A stretch of 64,000 nucleotides of DNA from Streptomyces changanensis (lineage in GTDB: Bacteria; Actinomycetota; Actinomycetes; Streptomycetales; Streptomycetaceae), in the NCBI RefSeq assembly GCF_024600715.1, contig NZ_CP102332.1:1426001-1490000 (forward strand), given 5' to 3'. Positions 48,095 through 57,269 of the stretch are shown one piece after another. The notes beneath the pieces were generated by a model. The model was not told the DNA's origin. It saw only the letters and a list, made by a program, of their open reading frames with translations, and did not search any database. The position numbers and the translations under genes are program-made. Position 1 is the first letter of the stretch, and every line of letters starts with the position of its first letter.

Positions 48095-48162
48095 GGGACC
48101 AGGTCTCTGTCCGACCGTCCGTACTGACGGGCACGCCGCAGTGTGGGAGTACTCCCCTCCGC
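48095..48162 (-). promoter_or_regulatory. Candidate cis-regulatory leader of terC (yybP-ykoY manganese-riboswitch-like)
   Basis: The terC leader, read on the minus strand, has GGAGGGGAGTACTCCCAC at 48160-48143, a hairpin CCGTC-agtacg-GACGG (about 48132-48117) and GACAGAGACCTGG at 48111-48099. GGGGAGTA and (A)GAGACC are the hallmark pieces of the yybP-ykoY Mn2+ riboswitch, which commonly precedes TerC/Alx genes. However GGGAGTACTCCC is itself a 12-bp palindrome and could be a protein operator. P1 pairing is not obvious by eye. Confidence 0.4.
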
Positions 48163-48263
48163 GTAAAAGAACCGTACACGAAACACCAAGCGAAGGTAAA
48201 GAGCACGGTCAAGGAGACGCCAAGTCCGCAGGTGGGGACCGATGTGGCGGGGATGGGTGACGC

Positions 48264-50237
48264 TCAGCGGCGCCACGCGCGGTGGGCCGCGGCGACCTGC
48301 GCCAGCACCTGGTGGAGCACCTCGCCGCCCCCGGGCACGAGCGGCGGCTCGTACGTCCACGCGTGACCGACCCACGGATCGGCCAGATGGTCGTCCGGCA
48401 CGGGCGTCAGGCGCAGCAGCGAGCGCCACAGCGGGTCCAGCACCGGCCCGTACGCGTCGGCGTCCTCCCGGTCGGCGACCATCAGCAGGTGCACCCCCAC
48501 GGCGGGGCCCTCGTCGGCGAGGTAGCGCAGCTGGGTGACGGCGCGGTCGTCGAAGCCGTGCGGGAAGTCGTTGACGATCAGCAGCTGCTGGGCGGTGTCC
48601 AGCTCCGGCGGGAGCGCGTCGGCCCCGGCACCGCCGCGCACGGCCATCTGCACCAGGTCGACGCGCTGGGTGAGGCGGGCCAGCACCGTGGCCACTCCCC
48701 CGGGTCCGGCGGCCGGCGGCTCCGCCAGCACACCCGCGGCGGTCAGCGGGGCGAAGGCGGCCGCCCCGGCCCCCGCCGGGTCGATCACGCGCACGGTGAA
48801 GTCGCCGGGCGGGTGGACGGCGAGCAGCCGCGCCGCGTGGGCGACGGCCGTGTCGAGGGCGAGGCGGCGCAGCCGGCCCTCGTCGAGGAACAGGGCCTCC
48901 CGGGAGGCGCGGCGGCCGCTGTCGACCCACAGTCCGCGCTCCAGGGGAAGCCGGACGAGCATCGGGACGCGCAGCTCGGGGCGTTCGGGCAGGTGGAGGT
49001 CGCCCAGGCGCAGCGCCATCGGGACCTCCATGGGGACGCGGTAGGCGAGCCAGGACGGGTCCTCCCAGCGCGCGAACGCGGGCGGCAGCGCCGGCTCCAC
49101 CACGGCGGACTCGGCGGCGAGCTGGGCGAGGTCGCGGTCGAGGGCCGCCTTGGCCCGGTCGGTCAGCTCCTCACAGCGGGCCCGCGCGGCGGCTCGGGCG
49201 GCGTCGCCGGCGCCGCCGATGCGGCTGCGCGGGTCGGACAGGGCGTGCTCCAGCTCCTGGTCCATGCGGGACTCGGCGAAATCGACGGCGCTGCGGTACG
49301 CGGCGACCGCCCGGGCCAGGTCCTCGAACATGCCCCAGACCTGGTTGTACAGGCGCTCCTCCATCGACCAGCCGGTGGCGTCGCCGGCGACCGGTGCGGC
49401 GGGCGCGCCGGGCGTGGCCGGTGGGGCGGTCGGAGGCGGCGGCGGGGGCGCGGTGGTCTGCCGGCGGGGGTGCGTGTAGTCGACGGGGCCGGCGGAGACG
49501 GGCGCGCCGACCGGTCCCGTCCGCCCCGCCGGCGGGGCGGTGGACGCGTGTGGCGGCTGGGAGCCGTGGGGCGACGGGGGCGAGGTGGGCGTCGCGGGGG
49601 CGCCCGCGGGGGCCAGCGGAGCCGTGTCGCGGCGCGCCCTGTCCCCCTCGGGGGTTCGCGGCGGGGGCGTCGCGACCGTACGGTCGAGGCCGCCCGCCAC
49701 GGCGTCGTGGACGGCCGCCGCCACGTCGGCCGCGCGCTCGACGCCCTGGTCGTGCAGGAGCGCCGCGAGGCCGCCCGCGTAGCCCTGGCCGACGGCGCGG
49801 ACCTTCCAGGCGCCCTGGCGGCGGTAGAGCTCCACGGCGACGACGGCGGACTCCGGGTCCAGACCGGTGAGGGTGAACGTGACGACCTCGGCGCCGTCGA
49901 GGGCGGTGACCGCGACGAACGGCGCCGCCACGAGCCCGAACCGGCCGGGCCCACCCGTGCCGACGGGAAGGGCGAGCAGGACGGCGACGCGGTGCGCGTC
50001 GGCGGGCAGGGCGTCCAGGTCGACGGCGAGCCGGTGCTCCGCGGCCGCCTGCCGCGACACCTCGACGCCCGGCAGGCACGGCGCCCCCGGGTGGGCCAAC
50101 CGCTCGGGCCCGGCGACGGTCCCGTCGGCGTCCACCAGCGACGCCGCGGCCACCAGCGGCACGCCGGACGACACCCGTACCTCCAGTCGGGTCTCGGGCA
50201 GCGGGTGGTTCTGCCCCCGGACCAGCTCGGCCGTCAT
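48264..50237 (-). CDS. TerD-domain protein fused to a large C-terminal FtsK/EccC-like region
   Basis: 657 residues from the ATG at 50237. The first ~175 residues are a TerD-like beta-sandwich (TAELVRGQNHPLP, VTFTLTGLDPESAVVAVELYRRQGAWKVRAVGQGY), with the GLD...E metal-binding-type segment. A Pro/Ala/Thr-rich linker (about 205-300) follows. The rest has a helical part (AVAAYRSAVDFAESRMDQELEHALSD to DLAQLAAE) and an ATPase-like portion: ALFLDEGRLRRLALDTAVAHAARLL, QQLLIVNDFPHGFDD (Walker B-like) and AVGVHLLMVADRED, as in FtsK/EccC domains but with no Walker A. It is upstream of terC on the same strand. TerD proteins bind Ca2+ and act in stress or phage-defence complexes; the ATPase-like part is inference. 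Confidence 0.75.
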   Translation of the reverse strand: MTAELVRGQNHPLPETRLEVRVSSGVPLVAAASLVDADGTVAGPERLAHPGAPCLPGVEVSRQAAAEHRLAVDLDALPADAHRVAVLLALPVGTGGPGRFGLVAAPFVAVTALDGAEVVTFTLTGLDPESAVVAVELYRRQGAWKVRAVGQGYAGGLAALLHDQGVERAADVAAAVHDAVAGGLDRTVATPPPRTPEGDRARRDTAPLAPAGAPATPTSPPSPHGSQPPHASTAPPAGRTGPVGAPVSAGPVDYTHPRRQTTAPPPPPPTAPPATPGAPAAPVAGDATGWSMEERLYNQVWGMFEDLARAVAAYRSAVDFAESRMDQELEHALSDPRSRIGGAGDAARAAARARCEELTDRAKAALDRDLAQLAAESAVVEPALPPAFARWEDPSWLAYRVPMEVPMALRLGDLHLPERPELRVPMLVRLPLERGLWVDSGRRASREALFLDEGRLRRLALDTAVAHAARLLAVHPPGDFTVRVIDPAGAGAAAFAPLTAAGVLAEPPAAGPGGVATVLARLTQRVDLVQMAVRGGAGADALPPELDTAQQLLIVNDFPHGFDDRAVTQLRYLADEGPAVGVHLLMVADREDADAYGPVLDPLWRSLLRLTPVPDDHLADPWVGHAWTYEPPLVPGGGEVLHQVLAQVAAAHRAWRR

Positions 50238-50341
50238 CGCCTGTCGTCCCCTCGGTGGTTGCGGATGCGTGGCAGCTCCCGGGGGGCTCGTGCCTCCGGG
50301 AGCTGCGGGTGGTGACGGATCCGCTCGCGGACCCGGGCGGA

Positions 50342-50920
50342 CTACAGGCTCGGCAGGATCGCCGGCATCAGGTCCTGGAACGTCCGGCCGTTGGCCGGGG
50401 CGCCGATCGCCGTCATGCTCCAGGCGCCGCCCGTGCGGTGCACCTTCGCCATGATCTGCGCGGTGTACTGGCCGCCGCCGTCCAGGGTGTAGCGGGCCAG
50501 CTCCTGGCCGTTCGTCTCGTCGACCAGGCGACAGAAGGCGTTCTGCACCTCCTGGAACGTCTGGCCGGTGAAGGAGTTGACCGTGAAGACGATCTGGTCG
50601 ATGTGGACCGGGACCCGCTGGAGGTCCACGAGGATCGCCTCGTCGTCGCCGCCCTGGCCCGCGCCGCCGACCAGGTTGTCCCCGGTGTGGCGGACCGAGC
50701 CGTCGTCGCTCACCAGGTGGCGGAAGAAGACGACGTCGACCGGCTGCTTGTCGGCGAAGAGCACCGCCGACGCGTCGAGGTCGATCTCGCGGGTGCGCGA
50801 GCCGAACAGACCGCGGCGCGGCGCCGCCTGCCATCCGAGCCCCATCCGCACCGCGGACAGGGTCCCCCCATCGCTCTTCTGCAGGCTGATGGCCTGGCCC
50901 TTGGTCAAGTTGACCGACAC
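50342..50920 (-). CDS. terD: TerD-family protein
   Basis: 192 residues from a GTG at 50920. A full TerD domain: VNLTKGQAISLQKSDGGTLSAVRMGLGWQ, the DLDASAVLFADKQPVDVVFF strand pair, GDNLVGGAGQGGDDEAILVDLQRVPVHIDQIVFTVNSFTGQTFQEVQNAFCRLVD and AKVHRTGGAWSMTAIGAP. The conserved acidic Ca2+-binding residues (DLD, GDNxxG, DDE) are all present. These soluble proteins are part of Ter stress modules with TerC and TerB. It is about 105 bases upstream of the TerD-fusion gene on the same strand, likely co-transcribed. A TAGGGT -10 sits 64 bases upstream. Confidence 0.92.
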   Translation of the reverse strand: MSVNLTKGQAISLQKSDGGTLSAVRMGLGWQAAPRRGLFGSRTREIDLDASAVLFADKQPVDVVFFRHLVSDDGSVRHTGDNLVGGAGQGGDDEAILVDLQRVPVHIDQIVFTVNSFTGQTFQEVQNAFCRLVDETNGQELARYTLDGGGQYTAQIMAKVHRTGGAWSMTAIGAPANGRTFQDLMPAILPSL

Positions 50921-50983
50921 GCGCTGACCCCTCTCTGTAGCGTTCCCCGCGGCCGCCCTCGATGTGGGGTGCGGTTTCCCAGC

Positions 50984-51012
50984 ACCCTATGCGGGGCCGC
51001 GACACCGCATCA
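50984..51012 (-). promoter_or_regulatory. Candidate terD promoter
   Basis: On the minus strand TAGGGT (50989-50984) is preceded after 17 bases by TGATGC (51012-51007). It gives a leader of about 55 bases ahead of the GTG at 50920. It is a vegetative-type box; no stress-sigma signature is evident. Confidence 0.4.
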
Positions 51013-51099
51013 GGCCGCTTCCCCCTTTTGTGTCGGTCTTGCAACACAGCGGGCGGCGGCATGCGCGGCCCGGCCGCCGCGCCCGCCGCGGGCGACCCG

Positions 51100-53256
51100 T
51101 CAGGCGATGCCCGCCTCCTTCATCTGCCGCAGCTCCTTCTTCAGCTCGCTCACCTCGTCGCGCAGCCGTGCCGCGACCTCGAACTGGAGGTCCGCGGCCG
51201 CGGCCCGCATCCGCTCGGTCATCTCCTCGATGATCCCGGCCAGTTCGGTGGCGGGGCGGTCGCTGGTCAGCGCGCCCTTCGGGGCCGCCGCCCGGCTCCT
51301 GCCGGCCTTGCCGCCGTCCTTGGCGGCGCGGGCGGCGTTCCCCAGCGAGGGGACGGGGGCCTTGGCGCCCTTGCCGTCCTTGGTCTGGCGGTAGCCGGTG
51401 CCGAGGAGCTGCTCGGTGTCGACCTCCTCGCGCGCGATGGTGGCGACGATGTCGTTGATCTTCTTGCGGAGCGGCTGCGGGTCGATGCCGTGGGCGGTGT
51501 TGTACGCGATCTGCTTCTCGCGGCGGCGGTTGGTCTCGTCGATGGCCTGCGCCATCGCCGGGGTGATCGTGTCGGCGTACATGTGGACCTGGCCGGAGAC
51601 GTTGCGCGCCGCGCGTCCGATGGTCTGGATGAGGGAGGTTCCCGAGCGCAGGAAGCCCTGCTTGTCGGCGTCGAGGATGGCGACGAGGGAGACCTCCGGC
51701 AGGTCGAGGCCCTCACGGAGGAGGTTGATGCCGACCAGGACGTCGTACTCGCCGGCGCGCAGCTCGCGCAGCAGCTCGATGCGGCGCAGCGTGTCGACGT
51801 CGCTGTGGAGGTAGCGCACCTGGATGCCGAGCTCCAGGAAGTAGTCGGTGAGGTCCTCGGCCATCTTCTTGGTGAGCGTGGTGACGAGGACGCGCTCGTC
51901 CCGCTCGGTGCGCAGCCGGATCTCGTGGACCAGGTCGTCGATCTGGCCCTCGGTGGACTTGACGACGACCTCCGGGTCGACCAGTCCGGTGGGGCGGATG
52001 ATCTGCTCGACGAAGCCGTCGGAGCGGGACAGCTCGTACGCTCCCGGCGTCGCCGACAGGTACACCGTCTGTCCGATGCGCTCCTGGAACTCCTCCCACT
52101 TCAGCGGGCGGTTGTCGAGCGCGGACGGCAGGCGGAAGCCGTGGTCGACGAGGGTGCGCTTGCGGGAGGCGTCGCCCTCGTACATGGCGCCGATCTGCGG
52201 CACGGTGACGTGCGACTCGTCGATGACCAGCAGGAAGTCCTCGGGGAAGTAGTCGAGGAGGGTGTTGGGCGGCGAGCCCGGTTCGCGCTGGTCGAAGTGC
52301 ATCGAGTAGTTCTCGATGCCGGAGCAGGAGCCGATCTGCCGCATCATCTCGATGTCGTACGTGGTGCGCATGCGCAGCCGCTGGGCCTCGAGCAGCTTGC
52401 CCTGCTTGTCCAGCTCGGCGAGGCGCTGCTCCAGCTCGCGCTCGATGCCGTTGACCGCGCGCTCCATGCGCTCCGGGCCGGCCACGTAGTGGCTGGCGGG
52501 GAAGACGTACAGGTGCTCGTCGTCGCTGATGACCTCGCCGGTGAGCGGGTGGAGCGTGGAGAGGGCCTCGATCTCGTCGCCGAACATCTCGATGCGCACG
52601 GCGAGCTCTTCGTAGACCGGGAAGATCTCGATCGTGTCGCCGCGCACCCGGAAGGTGCCGCGCGTGAAGGCGAGGTCGTTGCGCGTGTACTGGATGTCGA
52701 CGAAGCGGCGCAGCAGCTGGTCGCGGTCGATCTCGTCGCCGACGCGGAGGGAGACCATCCGGTCGACGTACTCCTGCGGCGTGCCGAGGCCGTAGATGCA
52801 CGAGACGGAGGCGACCACGATGACGTCCCGGCGGGTGAGCAGGGAGTTCGTCGCCGAGTGGCGCAGGCGCTCCACCTCCTCGTTGATCGAGGAGTCCTTC
52901 TCGATGTACGTGTCCGACTGCGGGACGTACGCCTCGGGCTGGTAGTAGTCGTAGTACGAGACGAAGTACTCGACGGCGTTGTTCGGCAGCAGCTCGCGGA
53001 ACTCGTTGGCCAGCTGGGCGGCGAGGGTCTTGTTCGGCGCCATGACGAGCGTGGGCCGCTGGAGCCGCTCGATCATCCAGGCCGTGGTCGCCGACTTGCC
53101 GGTGCCGGTCGCACCGAGCAGGACGACGTCCTTCTCGCCGGCGCGGACACGCCGCTCGAGGTCGGCGATGGCCGTGGGCTGGTCGCCGCTGGGCTGGTAC
53201 GGGCTGACGACCTCGAAGGGCGCCACCGAGCGTTCGATCTTGGATACGGGCCGCAT
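51100..53256 (-). CDS. uvrB: UvrB, excinuclease ABC subunit B
   Basis: 718 residues from the ATG at 53256. UvrB is the damage-verifying helicase-like subunit that loads onto DNA from UvrA and recruits UvrC. Walker A GATGTGKS is at 48-55. The beta-hairpin that inserts between strands is [36 protein letters not shown]. Helicase motifs include [30 protein letters not shown] and [23 protein letters not shown] ([18 protein letters not shown]), [10 protein letters not shown]. The C-terminal UVR domain is ATRLRDEV-like: [21 protein letters not shown]. It is monocistronic with 43 bases to the next repeat region. Confidence 0.98.
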   Translation of the reverse strand: MRPVSKIERSVAPFEVVSPYQPSGDQPTAIADLERRVRAGEKDVVLLGATGTGKSATTAWMIERLQRPTLVMAPNKTLAAQLANEFRELLPNNAVEYFVSYYDYYQPEAYVPQSDTYIEKDSSINEEVERLRHSATNSLLTRRDVIVVASVSCIYGLGTPQEYVDRMVSLRVGDEIDRDQLLRRFVDIQYTRNDLAFTRGTFRVRGDTIEIFPVYEELAVRIEMFGDEIEALSTLHPLTGEVISDDEHLYVFPASHYVAGPERMERAVNGIERELEQRLAELDKQGKLLEAQRLRMRTTYDIEMMRQIGSCSGIENYSMHFDQREPGSPPNTLLDYFPEDFLLVIDESHVTVPQIGAMYEGDASRKRTLVDHGFRLPSALDNRPLKWEEFQERIGQTVYLSATPGAYELSRSDGFVEQIIRPTGLVDPEVVVKSTEGQIDDLVHEIRLRTERDERVLVTTLTKKMAEDLTDYFLELGIQVRYLHSDVDTLRRIELLRELRAGEYDVLVGINLLREGLDLPEVSLVAILDADKQGFLRSGTSLIQTIGRAARNVSGQVHMYADTITPAMAQAIDETNRRREKQIAYNTAHGIDPQPLRKKINDIVATIAREEVDTEQLLGTGYRQTKDGKGAKAPVPSLGNAARAAKDGGKAGRSRAAAPKGALTSDRPATELAGIIEEMTERMRAAAADLQFEVAARLRDEVSELKKELRQMKEAGIA

Positions 53257-53309
53257 GACACCACCGTACGACCCGGCACTGACAGCCGGGCGGTGATCAC
53301 GCCGCCGCC

Positions 53310-53357
53310 CCGGTCCCCGCCCCGTCCGCCGTTCCGGTCCCCGCCCCGTCCGCCGTT
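53310..53357. repeat. 24-bp direct repeat upstream of uvrB
   Basis: ccggtccccgccccgtccgccgtt occurs twice without spacer at 53310-53333 and 53334-53357, and a partial third (ccgtccgccg) follows. It lies 54-101 bases upstream of the uvrB start and is non-coding. Confidence 0.85.
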
Positions 53358-53418
53358 CCGTCCGCCGTCCGGTCCGGCGCGGGATCCGGGGTCGCGCCCG
53401 GCCCGGGGCCCGGGGCCG

Positions 53419-54360
53419 TCAGCGGCCGTCGTCGCGGTGGCGGGGCGCCGGGATGCCGGGGAGGTGGGCGCGCGGGTCGGCGGGCGCGCGGCGGTCCCGG
53501 TCGCCGCCGACGAGCGCGGGGTCGAAGAGCACGACGACCCCCGCGAGCAGCAGGAAGACGGCCGGTCCGGCGAGCATGGGCACCAGGAGCGCTCCGGCCG
53601 GGCCGCTGCCGGCGGTGACGGCCGCGTCGAGCGCCCCGACGGCGTCCGCGGCCCCCGCGCCCACGGCGCCGACGGCCTCCGCGGCCCCGGTGGCCGCCCC
53701 GGTGGCCGTTCCCGTGGCGTCGTCGTGGCCGGCTGCCACGGAGGTGCCGCCGGTGTGCAGGTGGACGCTGACGGCGGCCATGCCGGTGTAGTGCATGCCG
53801 GTCACCGCGAGGCCCATGCCGAGGCTCGCGCCGACGCTCGCCCCGAAGCCGCGGACGTGGAGCGCGGCCCACAGGGCGCAGGTGGCGGCCACCACCGCGA
53901 TGAGGACGGAGAGGGTCACGGTGGCGGTGTCGTACTCCAGCCGGCCCGGCAGGCGCATGCCGGCCATGCCGAGGTAGTGCATGGTGGCGATGCCGAGACC
54001 GGTGATGGTCCCGCCGGTGCCCAGGGCCATCGCGGTGCGGCCGGGCCGCTGCGCGACGATGACGATCCCGACGCCGACCATGAGGATGGCGACGACGAGG
54101 CTGGCGAAGGTGACGGGGCCGTCGTAGTCGACGGGCACCTCCTCGATGCGGAAGCCCGTCATCGCGATGAAGTGCATGGTCCAGATGCCCGTGCCGATCG
54201 CCGTCGCGCCGAGGGCCAGCCAGCCGGGACGGAAGGAGCCGGGGAAGCACAGTGCCCTGGTCGTGCAGCGCAGGCCCAGCGCGCCGCCGAGGCAGGCCAT
54301 GAGGTAGGCGACCACGGGAGTGACGAGACCGTGGCTGAATCCGTCGACTGTGCCCTGCAT
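53419..54360 (-). CDS. MHYT-domain integral membrane sensor protein
   Basis: 313 residues from the ATG at 54360. Seven hydrophobic helices carry three MHYT motifs: WTMHFIAMTG, ATMHYLGMAG and GMHYTGMAAV, proposed to bind a metal and sense diatomic gases. A low-complexity Ala/Gly/Thr/Val region (about 225-265) is followed by a last helix (LLVPMLAGPAVFLLLAGVVVLFD) and a basic tail. There is no GGDEF, EAL or kinase output domain, so signalling would need a partner; standalone MHYT proteins are common in Streptomyces. Confidence 0.9.
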   Translation of the reverse strand: MQGTVDGFSHGLVTPVVAYLMACLGGALGLRCTTRALCFPGSFRPGWLALGATAIGTGIWTMHFIAMTGFRIEEVPVDYDGPVTFASLVVAILMVGVGIVIVAQRPGRTAMALGTGGTITGLGIATMHYLGMAGMRLPGRLEYDTATVTLSVLIAVVAATCALWAALHVRGFGASVGASLGMGLAVTGMHYTGMAAVSVHLHTGGTSVAAGHDDATGTATGAATGAAEAVGAVGAGAADAVGALDAAVTAGSGPAGALLVPMLAGPAVFLLLAGVVVLFDPALVGGDRDRRAPADPRAHLPGIPAPRHRDDGR

Positions 54361-54739
54361 ACCCGTGTGCCCCTCACCCCTCGCGTTCCGCGCGGACCTG
54401 ACCGTGGAGGGTAGTCGACCCGGGTGACGCCCGCTCGGCCGGGCGGACGGCGGACGGCTCGAAGGCCGGGCGGACCGGCGGCCTTTCGGGCGGGCCGGTG
54501 GACGGTCGTCTTCCGGGGGACCGTCGCCCGGGGGACGGTGGCCGGTCGGGCCCCGTGGGGCGCGGGCGGGGGCCGCGGGCGTCGTACGGGCGGCGGGGCA
54601 GGGTGCGGCGGGGGGACGGGCAGGCGACGTACGAGCGGGGTCAGGGGGCTCGGACGGTGCTCGGGCGGGCCTCCGGCGGGCCGCGGAGGGGGGTGCGCGC
54701 ACGGGCCGGGCTGTCGGTGGCGGCGTATAGCGTGGCGGC
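54361..54739. other. Spacer between the MHYT gene and ogt
   Basis: 379 bases without a supported gene; translations are Arg/Gly-rich. TATAGC at 54726-54731 ends 8 bases before the ogt ATG and no ribosome site is seen, so ogt may be leaderless. The MHYT promoter must lie within the first ~100 bases (gaggggtgagggg serves as ribosome site). Confidence 0.45.
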
Positions 54740-55294
54740 ATGGACAGTCGCGTGCGGGACGGGGGGCGGACCGTCGAGTGGGCCGTCGTCGGCAGCGGCA
54801 TAGGCCCGCTGCTCCTGGCGGCCACGGCCGAGGGCCTGGTCACGGTGGGCTTCCACGCGGGAGCCGAGGTGCGGCGGACGCTGCCGGCCCGGCTGGCGGA
54901 GCGGCTCGGTGCGGAGCCGGTGGAGACGGCGGCGGGGCGGCTGGCCGAGCCGGTGCGGGCGTTGGACGCCTATTTCGCGGGCCGCCTGCGGGAGTTCCGG
55001 CTGCCGCTGGACTGGTCGCTGACCGGTGGGTTCCACCGGCAGGTCCTCCGCGAGCTGGCGTCGGGGGTGCCGTACGGGACGCTCGTCGGGTACGGGGAGC
55101 TGGCCGCCCGCGTGGGGCAGCCGGGGGCCGCGCAGGCCGTGGGCGCGGCCATGGGCGCCAATCCGCTGCCGGTCGTCGTGCCCTGCCACCGCGTGGTGGA
55201 GGCGGGCGGGGGGCTCGGCGGCTTCGGCGGCGGTCTGGAGACCAAGCGCCGGCTGCTGGTGCTGGAAGGGGTGCTTCCGGAGCCGTTGTTCTGA
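54740..55294 (+). CDS. ogt: Methylated-DNA--[protein]-cysteine S-methyltransferase
   Basis: 184 residues. The suicide repair protein removes O6-alkyl groups from guanine. The acceptor Cys149 is in VVPCHRVV, with GYGELAARVGQPGAAQAVGAAMGANPLP forming the helix-turn-helix DNA-binding part and the Asn hinge. The N-terminal Ada-type domain is the short, variable ~90 residues. It is the third DNA-repair function near uvrA/uvrB. Downstream are two short hairpin repeats. Confidence 0.93.
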   Translation: MDSRVRDGGRTVEWAVVGSGIGPLLLAATAEGLVTVGFHAGAEVRRTLPARLAERLGAEPVETAAGRLAEPVRALDAYFAGRLREFRLPLDWSLTGGFHRQVLRELASGVPYGTLVGYGELAARVGQPGAAQAVGAAMGANPLPVVVPCHRVVEAGGGLGGFGGGLETKRRLLVLEGVLPEPLF

Positions 55295-55482
55295 CACCGG
55301 CCCCGCTCGGGGCGGCGCGGTTCTGACACCGGCCCCGCGCGGGGCGGCGCGCCGGACGGTGACGGCGGCGCGACGGGACGGGTCGGGGTGGCGGCGCGAC
55401 GGGGCGGACCGGGGCGGCGGCGCGACGGGGCGGACCGGGGCGCGGACCGGGGCGGCGGAAAGTGCCCGGTCGGCGCGGCGGT
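55289..55482. repeat. Direct repeats with palindromic G/C cores after ogt
   Basis: ttctgacaccggccccgctcggggcggcgcgg (55289-55320) is repeated once at about 55321-55351 with a c-to-g change. The core ggccccgcgcggggcc-like sequence is a palindrome and may terminate ogt. A second pair, ggcggcgcgacggggcggaccgggg (55390-55414 and 55416-55440), follows. No gene is supported here. Confidence 0.7.
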
Positions 55483-56271
55483 TCAGCGGCGGGCGGTCAT
55501 CATCGGCTGGAAGAAGCCGGTGTGCTCCGGGTCGTGCCAGCCGATCTCGTGCAGCCCCGCCTCCGCGGCCAGCCCGCCGAGCTGTGCCCGGGTGAGCGCC
55601 CAGTAGGTGGCCCGGCGCACGGCGGTCGTCCAGCGGTCCACGGCCCCGGGGTCCTCGCCGGTGTCCGGGCGCAGCTGGAACAGCTCCAGGTCGTACCGCT
55701 CCCCGTCGTCGTGCCAGTGCCACAGCTGGAAGCTCACCGTCCGCCCGCCCGGACCCGTCGTCACGGAGGGCGGGGTGGCGAGGGGGCGCTCGCGGCGCAG
55801 TTCGTCGTAGGGGCGGGTGGTGACGAGCAGCAGCCCGCCCGGGCGCAGGACGCGGCGCATCTCCGCCAGCGCCGTCCGCACGTCGTCGCCGGTCAGCAGG
55901 TGCGGCAGGGAGTTGTCGGCGCACAGGACCACGTCGAAGGCGCCGTCACGCAGCGGCAGGGCGCGCATGTCGGCGGCGGCGGTGGTGAGCGCCAGCCCCC
56001 GCGCGGCGGCCTCCCGGGCGGCGCGGGCGGCGGCGACGGGGCTGAGGTCGGTGCCGGTGACCCGGTGGCCGCGGGCGGCGAGCCCCAGCGCCTGGGTGCC
56101 GATGCCGCAGGCGCAGTCCAGCACGTCGTACGCGCCCGGCCCGAGCACGCGCGCGACGCGGTCGTCCAGGGCCGTCCCCTGCCGGGCGACGCTCGCCTCC
56201 CAGTCCGCGTACAGCAGGTCGTAGTGGTCCGCCAGGTCGTCGTAGAAGTACCGGGCCGTCGGTGTGCGCAT
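55483..56271 (-). CDS. Class I SAM-dependent methyltransferase
   Basis: 262 residues. Motif I VLDCACGIGTQALGLAARGH (about 49-68) is followed by VTGTDLSPVAAARA, the DMRALPL acidic strand, VVLCADNSLPHLL and the motif III LRPGGLLLVTTRPYDE. It resembles glycine/sarcosine or small-molecule N-methyltransferases in having the SLPHL segment. Substrate unknown. The start ATG at 56271 is followed by RTPTARYFYDDLADHYDLLY, a motif of this group. It is divergent from psuG. Confidence 0.88.
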   Translation of the reverse strand: MRTPTARYFYDDLADHYDLLYADWEASVARQGTALDDRVARVLGPGAYDVLDCACGIGTQALGLAARGHRVTGTDLSPVAAARAAREAAARGLALTTAAADMRALPLRDGAFDVVLCADNSLPHLLTGDDVRTALAEMRRVLRPGGLLLVTTRPYDELRRERPLATPPSVTTGPGGRTVSFQLWHWHDDGERYDLELFQLRPDTGEDPGAVDRWTTAVRRATYWALTRAQLGGLAAEAGLHEIGWHDPEHTGFFQPMMTARR

Positions 56272-56345
56272 GGGGGCAGCGTACGAGGCGGGGCCCGGCG
56301 CGGCGCGAGGTTTGGGGCCGGCCGCGGCGCGCCAGGGATGGGGGC

Positions 56346-57269
56346 ATGTCGAAGACCGCAGTGGTGGTGTCGGAAGAGGTGGGGGAGGCGCTCGCCGCCG
56401 GCCGTCCGGTGGTGGCCCTGGAGTCGACGATCATCGCGCACGGGCTGCCACGCCCGCGCAACCTGGACGTCGCCGTGGAGCTGGAGGGACTCGTCCGGGC
56501 CGGGGGCGCGGTACCGGCGACGATCGCCGTGCTGGACGGCGTGCCCCGCGTCGGGTTGGACGCGGCGGAGCTGGAGCGCGTGGCGGCGGACCCGGCCGTG
56601 CGCAAGCTCGGCCACCGCGACCTGGCGCCGGCGGTGGCGGTCGGCGCGAGCGGGGCGACGACGGTGTCGGCGACGGCGTTCCTGGCGGCGCGGGCGGGCG
56701 TCCGGGTGTTCGCGACGGGCGGGTTGGGCGGGGTGCACCGGGAGTGGGCCGAGACCCAGGACGAGTCGGCGGACCTGCGGCTGCTCGCCGGGACGCGGGT
56801 GACGGTGGTGTGCGCGGGCGTGAAGTCGATCCTCGACGTGCCGGCCACGCTGCAGCGGCTGGAGACGCTGGGCGTCGGGGTGGTCGGGTACGGGACGGAT
56901 CGTTTCCCCGGCTTCTACCTGTCGTCGTCGGGCGAGCCGGTCGACTGGACGGTGCACGCGCCGCAGGAGGTGGCGGCGGTGATGCGCGCGCAGGACGCGC
57001 TGGGCGGGCCGGGTGCGGCGTTGGTCGTCGCCAACCCGGTCGGCGCCGCCGAGCAGTTGGACCCGGCCCTGCACGACCGGGTGCTGGCGGCGGGCCTGGC
57101 GGAGTGCCGGGAGCGGGGCGTCACGGGGCAGGCGGTGACCCCGTTCCTCCTGGAGTACCTGATGCGGCACACGGACGGGGCGTCGCTGGAGGCGAACCTG
57201 GCGGCGGTGCGCGGCAACGTACGACTGGCCGCGCGGATCGCGGCGTCCTGGTCCGCGGGGACGCGGTGA
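56346..57269 (+). CDS. psuG: Pseudouridine-5'-phosphate glycosidase
   Basis: 307 residues from the ATG at 56346. It cleaves the C-C glycosidic bond of pseudouridine-5'-phosphate to uracil and ribose-5-phosphate. Active-site residues by comparison with E. coli: Glu26 (ALESTIIAHGLPRP), Asp143 (ESADLRLL) and the covalent Lys160 (VCAGVKSILDV). GATTVSATAFLAARAGVRVFATGGLGGVHR is also family-specific. It overlaps the kinase gene psuK, its partner in pseudouridine breakdown. Confidence 0.95.
   Translation: MSKTAVVVSEEVGEALAAGRPVVALESTIIAHGLPRPRNLDVAVELEGLVRAGGAVPATIAVLDGVPRVGLDAAELERVAADPAVRKLGHRDLAPAVAVGASGATTVSATAFLAARAGVRVFATGGLGGVHREWAETQDESADLRLLAGTRVTVVCAGVKSILDVPATLQRLETLGVGVVGYGTDRFPGFYLSSSGEPVDWTVHAPQEVAAVMRAQDALGGPGAALVVANPVGAAEQLDPALHDRVLAAGLAECRERGVTGQAVTPFLLEYLMRHTDGASLEANLAAVRGNVRLAARIAASWSAGTR

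Noticed and set aside
50962..54414. A 1150-codon plus-strand frame across uvrB and the MHYT gene
   Set aside because: It is antisense to two genes with clear motifs and has no domain of its own.
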